DNA of 12,739 nt from the NCBI GenBank assembly GCA_946480675.1, contig CAMLKS010000030.1, positions 1 to 12,739 on the forward strand. The letters run 5' to 3'. The position numbers and the translations under genes are program-made. The DNA comes from an uncultured Bacteroidota bacterium. Lineage in GTDB: Bacteria; Bacteroidota; Bacteroidia; Chitinophagales; Chitinophagaceae. Positions 1 to 7,648 of this stretch are shown here, piece by piece (the first letter of the stretch is position 1; each line of letters starts with the position of its first letter). The notes below the pieces were generated by a model that saw nothing but the letters and a program-made list of their open reading frames with translations, was not told where the DNA came from and ran no database searches.

Positions 1-1848
1 GTTTATCTTTTCCTGCTTTGGCGCAGCCCATCTTTCGAATTCAAAAAAATATGGTGGCTGGTACCGCTGCAATGCCTGTGGGCCAATATGCATGAAGGTT
101 ACCCCGTGGGTATTGTTATAGCAGGCACTGCGGTGAGCGGTTCTGTAATATCCTACATCCTTACACGCCAAAAAGAATACCTGCAGCAAGCTACACGTGC
201 CCTGGCCATATTTGCAGCATGCATATTTGTCATACTGCTCAACCCCAATACCATTCAGCTTTGGAAACAGCCCTTTGAAATATACAGGCAGGTATGGGCT
301 AATAAATATACCACAGAACTATATTCTTATAAAGATGCCGCTTACTGGACCATGCAGGCCAAATGGCACTGGCTGCTTACAGGCTTTGCCTTCCTGTACT
401 GGATAGGCATGGTATGGACTGCTATAAAAGAAAAGAAAGCAAAAACTTTCTTCACGCCTATCACCACTACTTACCTGCTGATACTGTTACTATTCAGTTA
501 CCTCGCCCTTACTGCCAACCGTAATATACCATTTGCACAAATTGCGCTGGTACCATCACTGGCATTATTAGGCGGTTGGATAGCCGTTAGCGGCAAAATG
601 CAGGCCATGGGTATGTACCAGGCACTATCAAAACGCGCGGGCTACATCGCCATTGCAATAGCCGCCATATTCTACATTAGCATCGTGTCTGATAAATGGT
701 ACAAATACACTGCTTCGCCCAATAAGTTCGGCATACACACGTCTATGCTGCACAACCCTACCGGCGCATCCACTTTTATCAAGCAGCATGGCATAAAGGG
801 CCCTGCCTTTTCCGATTACTTTGTATCCTCTTACCTGCTGTGGGACTTGTATCCTGAGTTTAAGTCTTATATCGATCTGCGCGACCTGGATGTGTTTCCC
901 GTTGATTTCTTTGATGATTATTTCAGCATGTACAACCAGCCCGATAAATTCGATACGCTGGATAAAAAATATAATTTCAACTATGTAGTGCTCAGCACAT
1001 CGCAGCTATCTGCGTTGCAAATAAAATTATACTGGGGACATGGATATAATATGGTGTACCTCGACCCTGTATGCACCATCTTCCTGAAGCAAAACGACCA
1101 GAACAAGCCTATCAATAGCAATCTTGCGCTGCAAAAACTCTTTACATGGCCACAACCCGCTGAAGACCCGGCATGGGCTGCTGTAGTGAATAAGCTGCTA
1201 AACCCTACCCTGGAATATCCTGAAGAAGATGAAACCAACCAGGCCATCTACGCTGCTTTGTTTTACAACCAGGTACGCAATTACGATATATCGCTGAAGC
1301 TGCTGAGGCAATACATGCCTTCAATGGAAAGCAATCCGCGTGCTTATGTTACACTGGCCAATACCTACATGCAGTTTGCCAGTGTGTTGCCCGATGCACA
1401 AAAGCAAGGCAAGCTGGATAGCGCCAATTTCTACCTGGAACAGGCTAAAGAGATAGATGCTGATTTTGCGCCTTTATACCTTGCCCTGGGCAATCTCTAT
1501 TTTGTACGTGGCAATTTTGAAGGTGCTGCTGAAAACCTGGACAACTTTGTAAAAAGAGATAAGAGTAATGGCTATGCTTACTTTCTGCTGGGCCTTAGCA
1601 ACCGTAGCATGTGGCTACACAATAATGATAAAACCCATGCAAGAAGGGTTGTAAAAGACATGAAGGCTGCCGTTCGCATCAATCCGCAGAATGGTAAAGC
1701 CTACTTGTATATGGCAGAGGCCGAACTGGCATTGGGCAATAGAGATGCCGCCCGTAAAAACATACAGGAGTTGGCAGCCTCCGGCAATCCGCTCACAGCA
1801 GATGAGCAAAAACTGCTCGACAGGATAAAACAACAATCAGGTATATAA
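1..1848 (+). CDS. Multi-pass membrane protein with C-terminal TPR repeats (5' truncated)
   Basis: The frame is open from base 1. The first ATG, at 88, follows in-frame codons reading LWAN and sits inside a motif (WANMHEGYPVG) typical of the interior of GT-C-like membrane proteins, so the real start lies upstream of the window. About six hydrophobic segments are visible, roughly at bases 97-165, 199-240, 367-420, 457-515, 538-594 and 637-690. A soluble segment around 800-1090 follows, containing YLLWDLYPEFKSYIDLRD, which resembles the post-membrane domain of Bacteroidota GT-C-like proteins. The last part, about 1330-1790, holds TPR-like helices such as APLYLALGNLYFVRGNFEGA. The fold suggests envelope glycan or polyprenyl-sugar work, but no catalytic site is visible in this fragment, so the activity is inference. 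The next gene starts 15 bases after the stop, consistent with an operon. Confidence 0.8.
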   Translation, partial: VYLFLLWRSPSFEFKKIWWLVPLQCLWANMHEGYPVGIVIAGTAVSGSVISYILTRQKEYLQQATRALAIFAACIFVILLNPNTIQLWKQPFEIYRQVWANKYTTELYSYKDAAYWTMQAKWHWLLTGFAFLYWIGMVWTAIKEKKAKTFFTPITTTYLLILLLFSYLALTANRNIPFAQIALVPSLALLGGWIAVSGKMQAMGMYQALSKRAGYIAIAIAAIFYISIVSDKWYKYTASPNKFGIHTSMLHNPTGASTFIKQHGIKGPAFSDYFVSSYLLWDLYPEFKSYIDLRDLDVFPVDFFDDYFSMYNQPDKFDTLDKKYNFNYVVLSTSQLSALQIKLYWGHGYNMVYLDPVCTIFLKQNDQNKPINSNLALQKLFTWPQPAEDPAWAAVVNKLLNPTLEYPEEDETNQAIYAALFYNQVRNYDISLKLLRQYMPSMESNPRAYVTLANTYMQFASVLPDAQKQGKLDSANFYLEQAKEIDADFAPLYLALGNLYFVRGNFEGAAENLDNFVKRDKSNGYAYFLLGLSNRSMWLHNNDKTHARRVVKDMKAAVRINPQNGKAYLYMAEAELALGNRDAARKNIQELAASGNPLTADEQKLLDRIKQQSGI

Positions 1849-1863
1849 TAAAACATCCCCCTT

Positions 1864-2166
1864 ATGAAGAAAATGCTTTGCTGCACACTTACGCTTATGC
1901 TCGCCATCAGCATTTGTTATGCGCAGAACTTTAAGGCCACACAAAAGTCGCAGGAGAAAGTTATCAAAGCTGCCTACAAGGCAAAGAAGATAACGGAACT
2001 GGAATATGAGAAACTGATGAAAGAACAGCAGACAATAAAAGAAACAATAGAAAAGCTGGAAGCAGACGGCAAGCTCGACTCCGATGATAAGAATGCCATA
2101 CAAGGCAAGCTGGACAGGGCCGAGCGCAGGCTAAAGCGTTACAAGACAAACAGTGAACGTTATTGA
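1864..2166 (+). CDS. Small secreted coiled-coil protein, unknown function
   Basis: This 100-residue protein begins with a clear signal peptide: MKKM, a hydrophobic core, then CYAQ with likely cleavage after Ala20. The mature part is rich in Lys, Glu and Gln. Residues about 35-95 look like one long helix or coiled coil (EYEKLMKEQQTIKETIEKLE, then a KLDSDDKNAIQGKLD stretch). No family was recognised. It is probably periplasmic. It lies 15 bases after the membrane TPR gene and 25 bases before the dGTPase ATG, so it is probably co-transcribed with both. The signal peptide and operon-like position argue that it is real. The function cannot be read from the sequence. Confidence 0.75.
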   Translation: MKKMLCCTLTLMLAISICYAQNFKATQKSQEKVIKAAYKAKKITELEYEKLMKEQQTIKETIEKLEADGKLDSDDKNAIQGKLDRAERRLKRYKTNSERY

Positions 2167-2191
2167 GGAAAGTTTGTTGCATCTTTACAGC

Positions 2192-3583
2192 ATGAATTGG
2201 CAAAGCTTATATAGCGCCAGGCGTACAGGCGATGCAAAGGATAAGGTGATCAATCCCGATGCTGTCAGAGATTCTTTTTTACGCGATTACGACAGGCTTA
2301 TCTTTTCTTCCGCTTTCCGAAGGTTACAGAATAAAACCCAGGTCTTCCCGTTGCCGGGTGCGGTGTTTGTTCACAACAGGCTGACCCATAGTTTGGAGGT
2401 AGCCTCTGTAGGCCGTTCACTTGGCAAGGCCGTGGGCGAGCAGATAGCCCAGCAAAATAGTAATGAGGATGCCAATTTTATTGAGTTTTATAAATACGGG
2501 CTTTCCTCGGTAATATCTGCTGCCTGCCTGGCACACGATATTGGCAATCCACCCTTTGGCCATTCGGGCGAAGATGCCATACGTACTTTTTTCAGGGAAC
2601 TGGATGGCGAAGCGAAGGACACTTTGCATGCCGCGCTTTCAGAAAACCAGCGTTACGATTTTGAAAAGTTTGAAGGCAACTCCAATGCCCTGCGCATACT
2701 TACCGATAGCTTTAATGAAACAGAACCGGGTGGCTACAGGCTTACCTATACAACGCTGGCATCTATCGTCAAGTATCCTTGCAGCTCTCTGCAGGGCTTT
2801 AAAAAGACGGGGCTTATCGCCACAAAAAAATCAGGCTTCTTTGATAGTGAGATACCTGTATACGAAGCGATAGCCGGCACACTGGGCATCCCTAAAAAAG
2901 AAGGCTATGATAATGTATATGCACGCCACCCCTTCGTTTACCTTACCGAGGCTGCGGATGATATTTGCTACCGCATTATAGACCTTGAAGATGCACACCG
3001 CCTGCACATCGTTTCGCTTGAAAAGATAGAATCGCTTTTCTATCCCTTCTTCGAGATGGAGAAAACACCATATCGGTCTATAGAATACATAAAGAAGAAA
3101 GTAAACAACATAGTTGACGATAATCAGAAGGTACAATTCATTCGCGCCAGCTGGATAGGCTTGATGGTGGAGAAACTTTCTGCATTATTTATGCAGCATG
3201 CGGATGAGCTACTGGCAGGCACTTTAGAAAAGGACCTGCTTAGCTGCCTTCCGGATGAATACACGGGTTTGATAAAGGAGATAAATACCTATTCCATCAA
3301 GCATATTTATAATTACAAATCGGTAGTGGAAATAGAGATTGCAGGCTACAATGTAATTGGCGGATTGTTGAAAGCATTTGTAAATGCAGTGCTGTACCCC
3401 ACGCATAGCAAGTCCGACAAGATACTGAAACTGGTTTCCAGCCAGTTTCCTATCAGCAGAGACCCTGCACGTTTGTATTACGATATACAATCGGTAGTCG
3501 ATTTTATTTCCGGCATGACAGACCTCTATGCTATCGACCTCTATCGTAAGATAACCGGCATTAGTGTACCGCAGATACGTTAG
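2192..3583 (+). CDS. dgt: dGTP triphosphohydrolase (HD-domain dGTPase)
   Basis: The enzyme hydrolyses dGTP to deoxyguanosine and triphosphate in the cytoplasm and so influences dNTP pools. From the ATG at 2192 the protein has 463 residues. HD-domain landmarks are visible: RLQNKTQV at 44-51, RLTHSLEV with His66, AHDIGNPPFGHSGEDA with His115-Asp116, an EGN element at 161-163, and EAADDICY with the fourth metal ligand at Asp256 or Asp257. Together these form the H...HD...D set. A GTG at 2153 is in frame and would add 13 residues overlapping the upstream gene. I prefer 2192 because family members typically begin with MNW followed by an SARR-like stretch. The QueA homologue starts 6 bases after the stop. 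Related HD enzymes can act on other dNTPs, so the exact substrate is less certain than the family. Confidence 0.93.
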   Translation: MNWQSLYSARRTGDAKDKVINPDAVRDSFLRDYDRLIFSSAFRRLQNKTQVFPLPGAVFVHNRLTHSLEVASVGRSLGKAVGEQIAQQNSNEDANFIEFYKYGLSSVISAACLAHDIGNPPFGHSGEDAIRTFFRELDGEAKDTLHAALSENQRYDFEKFEGNSNALRILTDSFNETEPGGYRLTYTTLASIVKYPCSSLQGFKKTGLIATKKSGFFDSEIPVYEAIAGTLGIPKKEGYDNVYARHPFVYLTEAADDICYRIIDLEDAHRLHIVSLEKIESLFYPFFEMEKTPYRSIEYIKKKVNNIVDDNQKVQFIRASWIGLMVEKLSALFMQHADELLAGTLEKDLLSCLPDEYTGLIKEINTYSIKHIYNYKSVVEIEIAGYNVIGGLLKAFVNAVLYPTHSKSDKILKLVSSQFPISRDPARLYYDIQSVVDFISGMTDLYAIDLYRKITGISVPQIR

Positions 3584-3589
3584 TTTTTT

Positions 3590-4801
3590 ATGCACCCCAG
3601 CCAGCTAAGAATAGAAGATTTTACATACCGGCTCCCCGATGAGCAGATTGCAAAATATCCGCTGCCGGAAAGGGATAGCTCTCGCTTATTGATATATGAT
3701 GCAGACATTATAAAGGAAGATACGTATCGGCATATCGCCAGCCATATACCGGCCGATAGCCTGCTGGTTTTCAACCAAACCAAAGTAGTATATGCCCGCC
3801 TGCTCTTTAAGAAAGATACCGGTAGCACTATTGAAGTCTTTTGCCTGGAACCGCATGCCCAATACCCCGAACTGCAAACCGCCCTGCTGCAAAAAAGAAA
3901 AGTATGGTGGAACTGCATGGTAGGCGGCGCCAGCAAATGGAAGCACGGCATGGCGCTGACCATTGCGCATGATGACCCTACGTTTACCGTATCTGCCACC
4001 ATAGTAGATAAGCAACCGGGCTACTTTACCATAGAGCTTACCTGGGATGCCGACCTCACTTTTGCCGAAGTACTGCATTATACGGGTAAGGTACCCTTGC
4101 CCCCCTACCTGCACCGCGAAGCCGAAGCAAGCGATGAGGCTACTTACCAAACCATATATGCCAAAGACGAAGGCAGTGTAGCCGCCCCCACAGCCGGACT
4201 GCATTTTACCAATGCCGTGTTTGAAGGCCTTACCCAAAAAGGCATCAGCAAAGACTTTGTCACCCTCCACGTAGGCGCGGGCACTTTCAAGCCGGTGAAG
4301 AGCGAAACCATGCAGGAGCATGATATGCATGCCGAATGGATAGATGTAAATGCGGCTACCATCAAAAACCTGCTGGCGCACATGGGCCATATTGTGGCCG
4401 TGGGCACTACCTCTATGCGCACGCTCGAAAGCCTGTATTGGATAGGCGTAAAGCTGCTGCAAGGCCACACCATCACGCAGGATGTATCTGTATCTCAATG
4501 GGATCCATACGATATACATGCTGAAATAACCGCTATAGAAGCCCTGCAGGCCATACTCAATTGGCTGGAGGCAAATGAACAGACCCACCTCGTTACACGT
4601 ACGCAGATACTCATTGCACCCGACTACACCTTCCGCATCGTGCGGGGGTTGGTCACCAATTTCCACCAGCCGCAGTCCACCTTGCTGCTATTGGTATCTG
4701 CTATCGTGGGGCAGGAATGGCGCACCATTTACAACTATGCGCTGGATAATGGTTTCCGTTTTCTTAGTTACGGCGATGGCTGCCTTTTATGGGTGCAATA
4801 A
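3590..4801 (+). CDS. queA: QueA-family S-adenosylmethionine:tRNA ribosyltransferase-isomerase, long variant
   Basis: QueA transfers and isomerises the ribosyl part of SAM onto preQ1 in tRNA, giving epoxyqueuosine at the wobble position. Family motifs run in order: DFTYRLPDEQIAKYPLPERD near the N terminus, VPLPPY at 168-173, SVAAPTAGLHFT at 196-207, VTLHVGAGTFKPV at 224-236, HDMHAEW at 244-250, VAVGTTSMRTLE at 269-280, VTNFHQPQSTLLLLVSA at 355-371 and RFLSYGD at 390-396. At 403 residues it is about 45 longer than the E. coli enzyme. Most of the excess lies between residues 281 and 337, and the segment around 85-120 is also divergent (VWWNCMVGGASKWKHG). Some Bacteroidota carry this long type beside a canonical QueA, so it could be a paralogue with a shifted role. 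The start, 6 bases after the dgt stop, matches the conserved N terminus. Confidence 0.88.
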   Translation: MHPSQLRIEDFTYRLPDEQIAKYPLPERDSSRLLIYDADIIKEDTYRHIASHIPADSLLVFNQTKVVYARLLFKKDTGSTIEVFCLEPHAQYPELQTALLQKRKVWWNCMVGGASKWKHGMALTIAHDDPTFTVSATIVDKQPGYFTIELTWDADLTFAEVLHYTGKVPLPPYLHREAEASDEATYQTIYAKDEGSVAAPTAGLHFTNAVFEGLTQKGISKDFVTLHVGAGTFKPVKSETMQEHDMHAEWIDVNAATIKNLLAHMGHIVAVGTTSMRTLESLYWIGVKLLQGHTITQDVSVSQWDPYDIHAEITAIEALQAILNWLEANEQTHLVTRTQILIAPDYTFRIVRGLVTNFHQPQSTLLLLVSAIVGQEWRTIYNYALDNGFRFLSYGDGCLLWVQ

Positions 4802-4842
4802 CTAATATCTTTTATCTACCCATTAATAAATAGTTATGCATG

Positions 4843-4871
4843 TTGCTTCCATCAGGTATTTAGTAGATTTG
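4843..4871 (+). promoter_or_regulatory. Predicted Bacteroidota-type promoter for nadC
   Basis: TAGATTTG at 4864-4871 matches the Bacteroidota -7 consensus TAnnTTTG exactly. A TTG at 4843-4845 lies 18 bases upstream, close to the usual spacing to the -33 element. Transcription would start around 4876-4878, leaving a leader of about 15 bases before the nadC TTG codon. It sits in the only sizeable gap between the two plus-strand gene runs, which supports a new transcription unit here. Confidence 0.6.
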
Positions 4872-4892
4872 CGACACAAAAGCGCATAGTCA

Positions 4893-5732
4893 TTGGATAC
4901 AAAGCAATTTATAGCCGCTGCACTGCAGGAAGACATTGGTAACGGAGACCACTCTACACTCGCCTCTATCCCTGCCGATGCAGAAGGGCGCGCGGTATTG
5001 AAGATAAAGGAGGATGGCATACTGGCAGGTGTGCAACTGGCACAGGATATTTTTCACTACCTGCAGCCCGATGCGTCTTTTACTATTTACAAGAATGATG
5101 GCGATGCGATCATCAAAGGCGAAATGGCTTTCGAAGTAGCCGCCAAAGTACATACCATACTGCAGGCCGAACGCCTGGCGCTCAACTGTATGCAGCGTAT
5201 GAGTGGTATTGCTACCATCACGCACCGGTATGTTGAAAAGATAAAGGACTACAAGTCTAAAATACTAGATACCCGCAAGACCACACCCCTGTTCCGCGCT
5301 TTTGAAAAAGAAGCCGTACATATCGGTGGTGGCCACAATCACCGCATGGGGTTGTACGATATGATCATGTTGAAAGATAACCATATCGACTTCTGCGGCG
5401 GTATCGAAAAGGCGATTGATAAAACCAATGCATACCTGCAGGCCAATAACCTGGATCTGAAAATAGAAATAGAAACCCGCAGCCTGGATGATGTAAAGCG
5501 TATACTGGCCAAAGGCAATATACACCGCATCATGCTGGATAACTATACGCCCGAACAACTGGCCGAAGCTATCCAACTGATAGATGGCCGTTATGAAACA
5601 GAGGCATCCGGCGGCATTACTATAGATAATATTGAAGCCTACGCCGCAACGGGTGTAGATTATATATCGGTAGGTGCCATCATACACCATGCCGTCAGCC
5701 TCGACCTCAGCCTTAAAGCACAAATATCATGA
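4893..5732 (+). CDS. nadC: Nicotinate-nucleotide pyrophosphorylase (quinolinate phosphoribosyltransferase)
   Basis: NadC converts quinolinate and PRPP to nicotinate mononucleotide, CO2 and PPi in de novo NAD synthesis. The 279-residue length is normal. Motifs are EDIGNGDHST at 13-22, ERLALNCMQRMSGIAT at 93-108, DTRKTTP at 126-132, GGGHNHRMGLYD at 145-156, KDNH at 161-164, EIETRS at 192-197, MLDN at 214-217, EASGGI at 237-242 and GVDYISVGA at 254-262. The start is TTG: an in-frame TAG at 4887-4889 rules out anything further upstream, and no in-frame ATG occurs before the conserved N terminus. There is no Shine-Dalgarno sequence, which is usual for this phylum. The stop overlaps the next start as ATGA. 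No nadA or nadB lies in this window. Confidence 0.95.
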   Translation: MDTKQFIAAALQEDIGNGDHSTLASIPADAEGRAVLKIKEDGILAGVQLAQDIFHYLQPDASFTIYKNDGDAIIKGEMAFEVAAKVHTILQAERLALNCMQRMSGIATITHRYVEKIKDYKSKILDTRKTTPLFRAFEKEAVHIGGGHNHRMGLYDMIMLKDNHIDFCGGIEKAIDKTNAYLQANNLDLKIEIETRSLDDVKRILAKGNIHRIMLDNYTPEQLAEAIQLIDGRYETEASGGITIDNIEAYAATGVDYISVGAIIHHAVSLDLSLKAQIS

Positions 5733-6607
5733 GCAGGCAACATCTTGTCTTCATCATCAATCCCAAATCGGGTGTTGACAGGCAGAAGGCTGTGCAAGAG
5801 GCAATAGATACCACGCTCGACCAAAATAAGTTCACCTACGAAATACAACATACGCGCTATGCCAAACACGGTACAGAACTGGCGCGCGAGGCGGCAGACA
5901 AAGGCGCGTATGCCGTAGTGGCCGTAGGCGGCGATGGTTCGGTAAATGATATCGTGAATGGCATCATTGGCACCGATACGGCACTGGCGGTGATACCCAA
6001 AGGCTCCGGCAATGGGATGGCCCGCACTATGGAGATACCCATGAATGAGCGTGAGGCGATAGAAGTCATCAACAGGGGCAATACCCTGATGATGGATATG
6101 GGTTATGCTAACGACAGGCTATTCATAAGCAATGCAGGTGTAGCTTTCGATGCGCTCATATCACGCAAATTTGCCAAGAGCACGCGCCGTGGCTTTGCCA
6201 TGTATAGCTGGCTGGTCACCAAGCATATGTGGACGTATAACGAATGGGACTGGCACATCACTATAGATGGTAAAACTATTAAAGAAAAAGCCTTCATTGT
6301 ATGCGTGGCCAATTGCAAGCAGTTTGGTTACAACTTTGAAATAGCACCGGATGCCAGCTGGACTGATGGTTTATTCGACCTTATCATCATCAGGAAATTT
6401 CCGAAGCTGCTGGGCGGCATGCTGGTATATCGCGCCATGAATGGCACACTTACCAAGAGCCCTTATGTAGATCATTACCGTGGTAAAGACATTACTATCT
6501 TTCACCCCGAACTGCGCCTGATGCAGACCGATGGCGACGCCCATAGCTGCGAAAACAAGATAAAATTTACCATCAAACCTGCCGCACAAAAAATTATCAT
6601 ACCTTAA
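5729..6607 (+). CDS. Diacylglycerol kinase/lipid kinase family protein (YegS/DgkB type)
   Basis: Members phosphorylate diacylglycerol or related lipids with ATP at the inner face of the membrane, recycling lipid headgroup by-products. The 292-residue protein has the family's catalytic domain: HLVFIINPKSG at 5-15, the nucleotide-binding GGDGSVND at 67-74, PKGSGNG at 90-96, ISNAGVAFDA at 133-142 and DGLFDLIIIR at 213-222. Near the end, QTDGDA (266-271) takes the place of the usual DGE motif, with Asp270 instead of the expected catalytic Glu. No membrane segments are seen, as usual for this family. Its ATG overlaps the nadC stop by four bases (ATGA), pointing to translational coupling. The lipid substrate is not determinable, and a sphingoid-base-type kinase is possible because the fold is shared. 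Confidence 0.9.
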   Translation: MSRQHLVFIINPKSGVDRQKAVQEAIDTTLDQNKFTYEIQHTRYAKHGTELAREAADKGAYAVVAVGGDGSVNDIVNGIIGTDTALAVIPKGSGNGMARTMEIPMNEREAIEVINRGNTLMMDMGYANDRLFISNAGVAFDALISRKFAKSTRRGFAMYSWLVTKHMWTYNEWDWHITIDGKTIKEKAFIVCVANCKQFGYNFEIAPDASWTDGLFDLIIIRKFPKLLGGMLVYRAMNGTLTKSPYVDHYRGKDITIFHPELRLMQTDGDAHSCENKIKFTIKPAAQKIIIP

Positions 6608-6613
6608 TACCGT

Positions 6614-7648
6614 ATGCTAAGGGCATTCACGGGCATCATACTTTTCATTTTACTGTGCTGCATTTCCTGTAGCCACAGGCAGCAGCACATTACCCGTAGC
6701 ATTTACTACTGGAAGACCACCTTCAAACCTACCACCTACGAAAACCAGCGCCTGCAAAGCCTTGCGTGCCACGATATGTACATCCGCCTTTGCGATGTAG
6801 ACTGGAATGATAACGTGCAGCAAGCTGTACCAATAGCACCTATACATTTTTCCACCACGTTGCAAGAGGGTATCCACTATACACCGGTCGTGTTCATCAC
6901 GCAACGTACGCTTACACATCTTACTACCGAAACATCAACCCTGCTGGCTACCAACATCAATAAGTATGTGCAGGAGGTTTGCAGCACGGCACAGATGCAC
7001 CCTACAGAAATTCAGATAGACTGCGACTGGACAGCAAGCACTAAAGAGGTTTACTTTAATCTATTGACACAATTAAAGCAACAACCATTCTTCAAGGGCA
7101 AAACACTTTCAGCCACCATCCGCATGTACCAGGTAAAATACACTGCACGCAATGGCATACCACCTGCCGACAGGGGATTGCTGATGTGCTACAACATGGG
7201 CAATATGAAAAAACCCGGTGCACTCAATTCTATACTGGATGTAACCGATACCAAAGACTATACAAAGAACATTAGTACCTATCCCTTGCCGCTCGATGTG
7301 GCTTTGCCTTTATTCAACTGGACATTACTGTTTCGAAACAGGCAGCTGAAAGGCATATTGAGAGATGTGGATGAAGAAAGCATTAAAGCCAATAACGCAT
7401 TTCAACACAAAGAAGCCAACCTCTACACCTGCACTGCCGATACATTTTACAATGGGTACTACCTGCAAAATGGTGATGTATTAAGAGTAGAATCTGTAAG
7501 CAGTAAAGACGTAGCACACATAGCAACATACATAGCCAAACGCATAGGCAACGATAGCTTCAAAATAGCCTTGTTCCATTGCGATAGCCTAACTTTAAGC
7601 AAATATTCAGATGATGAACTGGAAGAGATATATCACGCTGGCCATTAG
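6614..7648 (+). CDS. Predicted lipoprotein, possible TIM-barrel glycosidase-like fold, unknown function
   Basis: The 344-residue protein begins with a hydrophobic leader ending CCISC, a loose lipobox with the lipidated Cys probably at 19, so it is likely anchored to the envelope. The mature part contains EIQIDCDW at 132-139, LSATIR at 165-170 and GLLMCYNMGN at 188-197. This order of strand-like segments with acidic residues (Asp136, Asp138) recalls the TIM-barrel DUF3142-like proteins. That resemblance is from memory of the pattern and is weak. It starts 6 bases after the lipid kinase stop, and the following exported TPR protein starts inside its last 38 bases, so the two are probably produced together. 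No enzyme activity can be assigned. Confidence 0.8.
   Translation: MLRAFTGIILFILLCCISCSHRQQHITRSIYYWKTTFKPTTYENQRLQSLACHDMYIRLCDVDWNDNVQQAVPIAPIHFSTTLQEGIHYTPVVFITQRTLTHLTTETSTLLATNINKYVQEVCSTAQMHPTEIQIDCDWTASTKEVYFNLLTQLKQQPFFKGKTLSATIRMYQVKYTARNGIPPADRGLLMCYNMGNMKKPGALNSILDVTDTKDYTKNISTYPLPLDVALPLFNWTLLFRNRQLKGILRDVDEESIKANNAFQHKEANLYTCTADTFYNGYYLQNGDVLRVESVSSKDVAHIATYIAKRIGNDSFKIALFHCDSLTLSKYSDDELEEIYHAGH

Noticed and set aside
2161..2190. Possible promoter (TTG and CATCTTTA) just ahead of dgt
   Set aside because: The -7-like box has two mismatches and the spacing to the nearest TTG is only about 14 bases. Tight spacing suggests read-through from upstream genes.
2153..2191. GTG start giving the dGTPase 13 more residues
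   Set aside because: The added residues are not family-like and overlap the upstream gene. The ATG at 2192 gives the typical MNW N terminus.
3686..4666. Long minus-strand open frame (326 codons) opposite queA
   Set aside because: It lies wholly antisense to a strongly supported gene, and its translation shows no recognisable motifs. It is a shadow of the queA codon pattern.
4799..4836. AT-rich inverted repeat TAACTA/TAGTTA after queA as a terminator
   Set aside because: Only six A/T-rich pairs with a long loop and no following T run. Not convincing as an intrinsic terminator.
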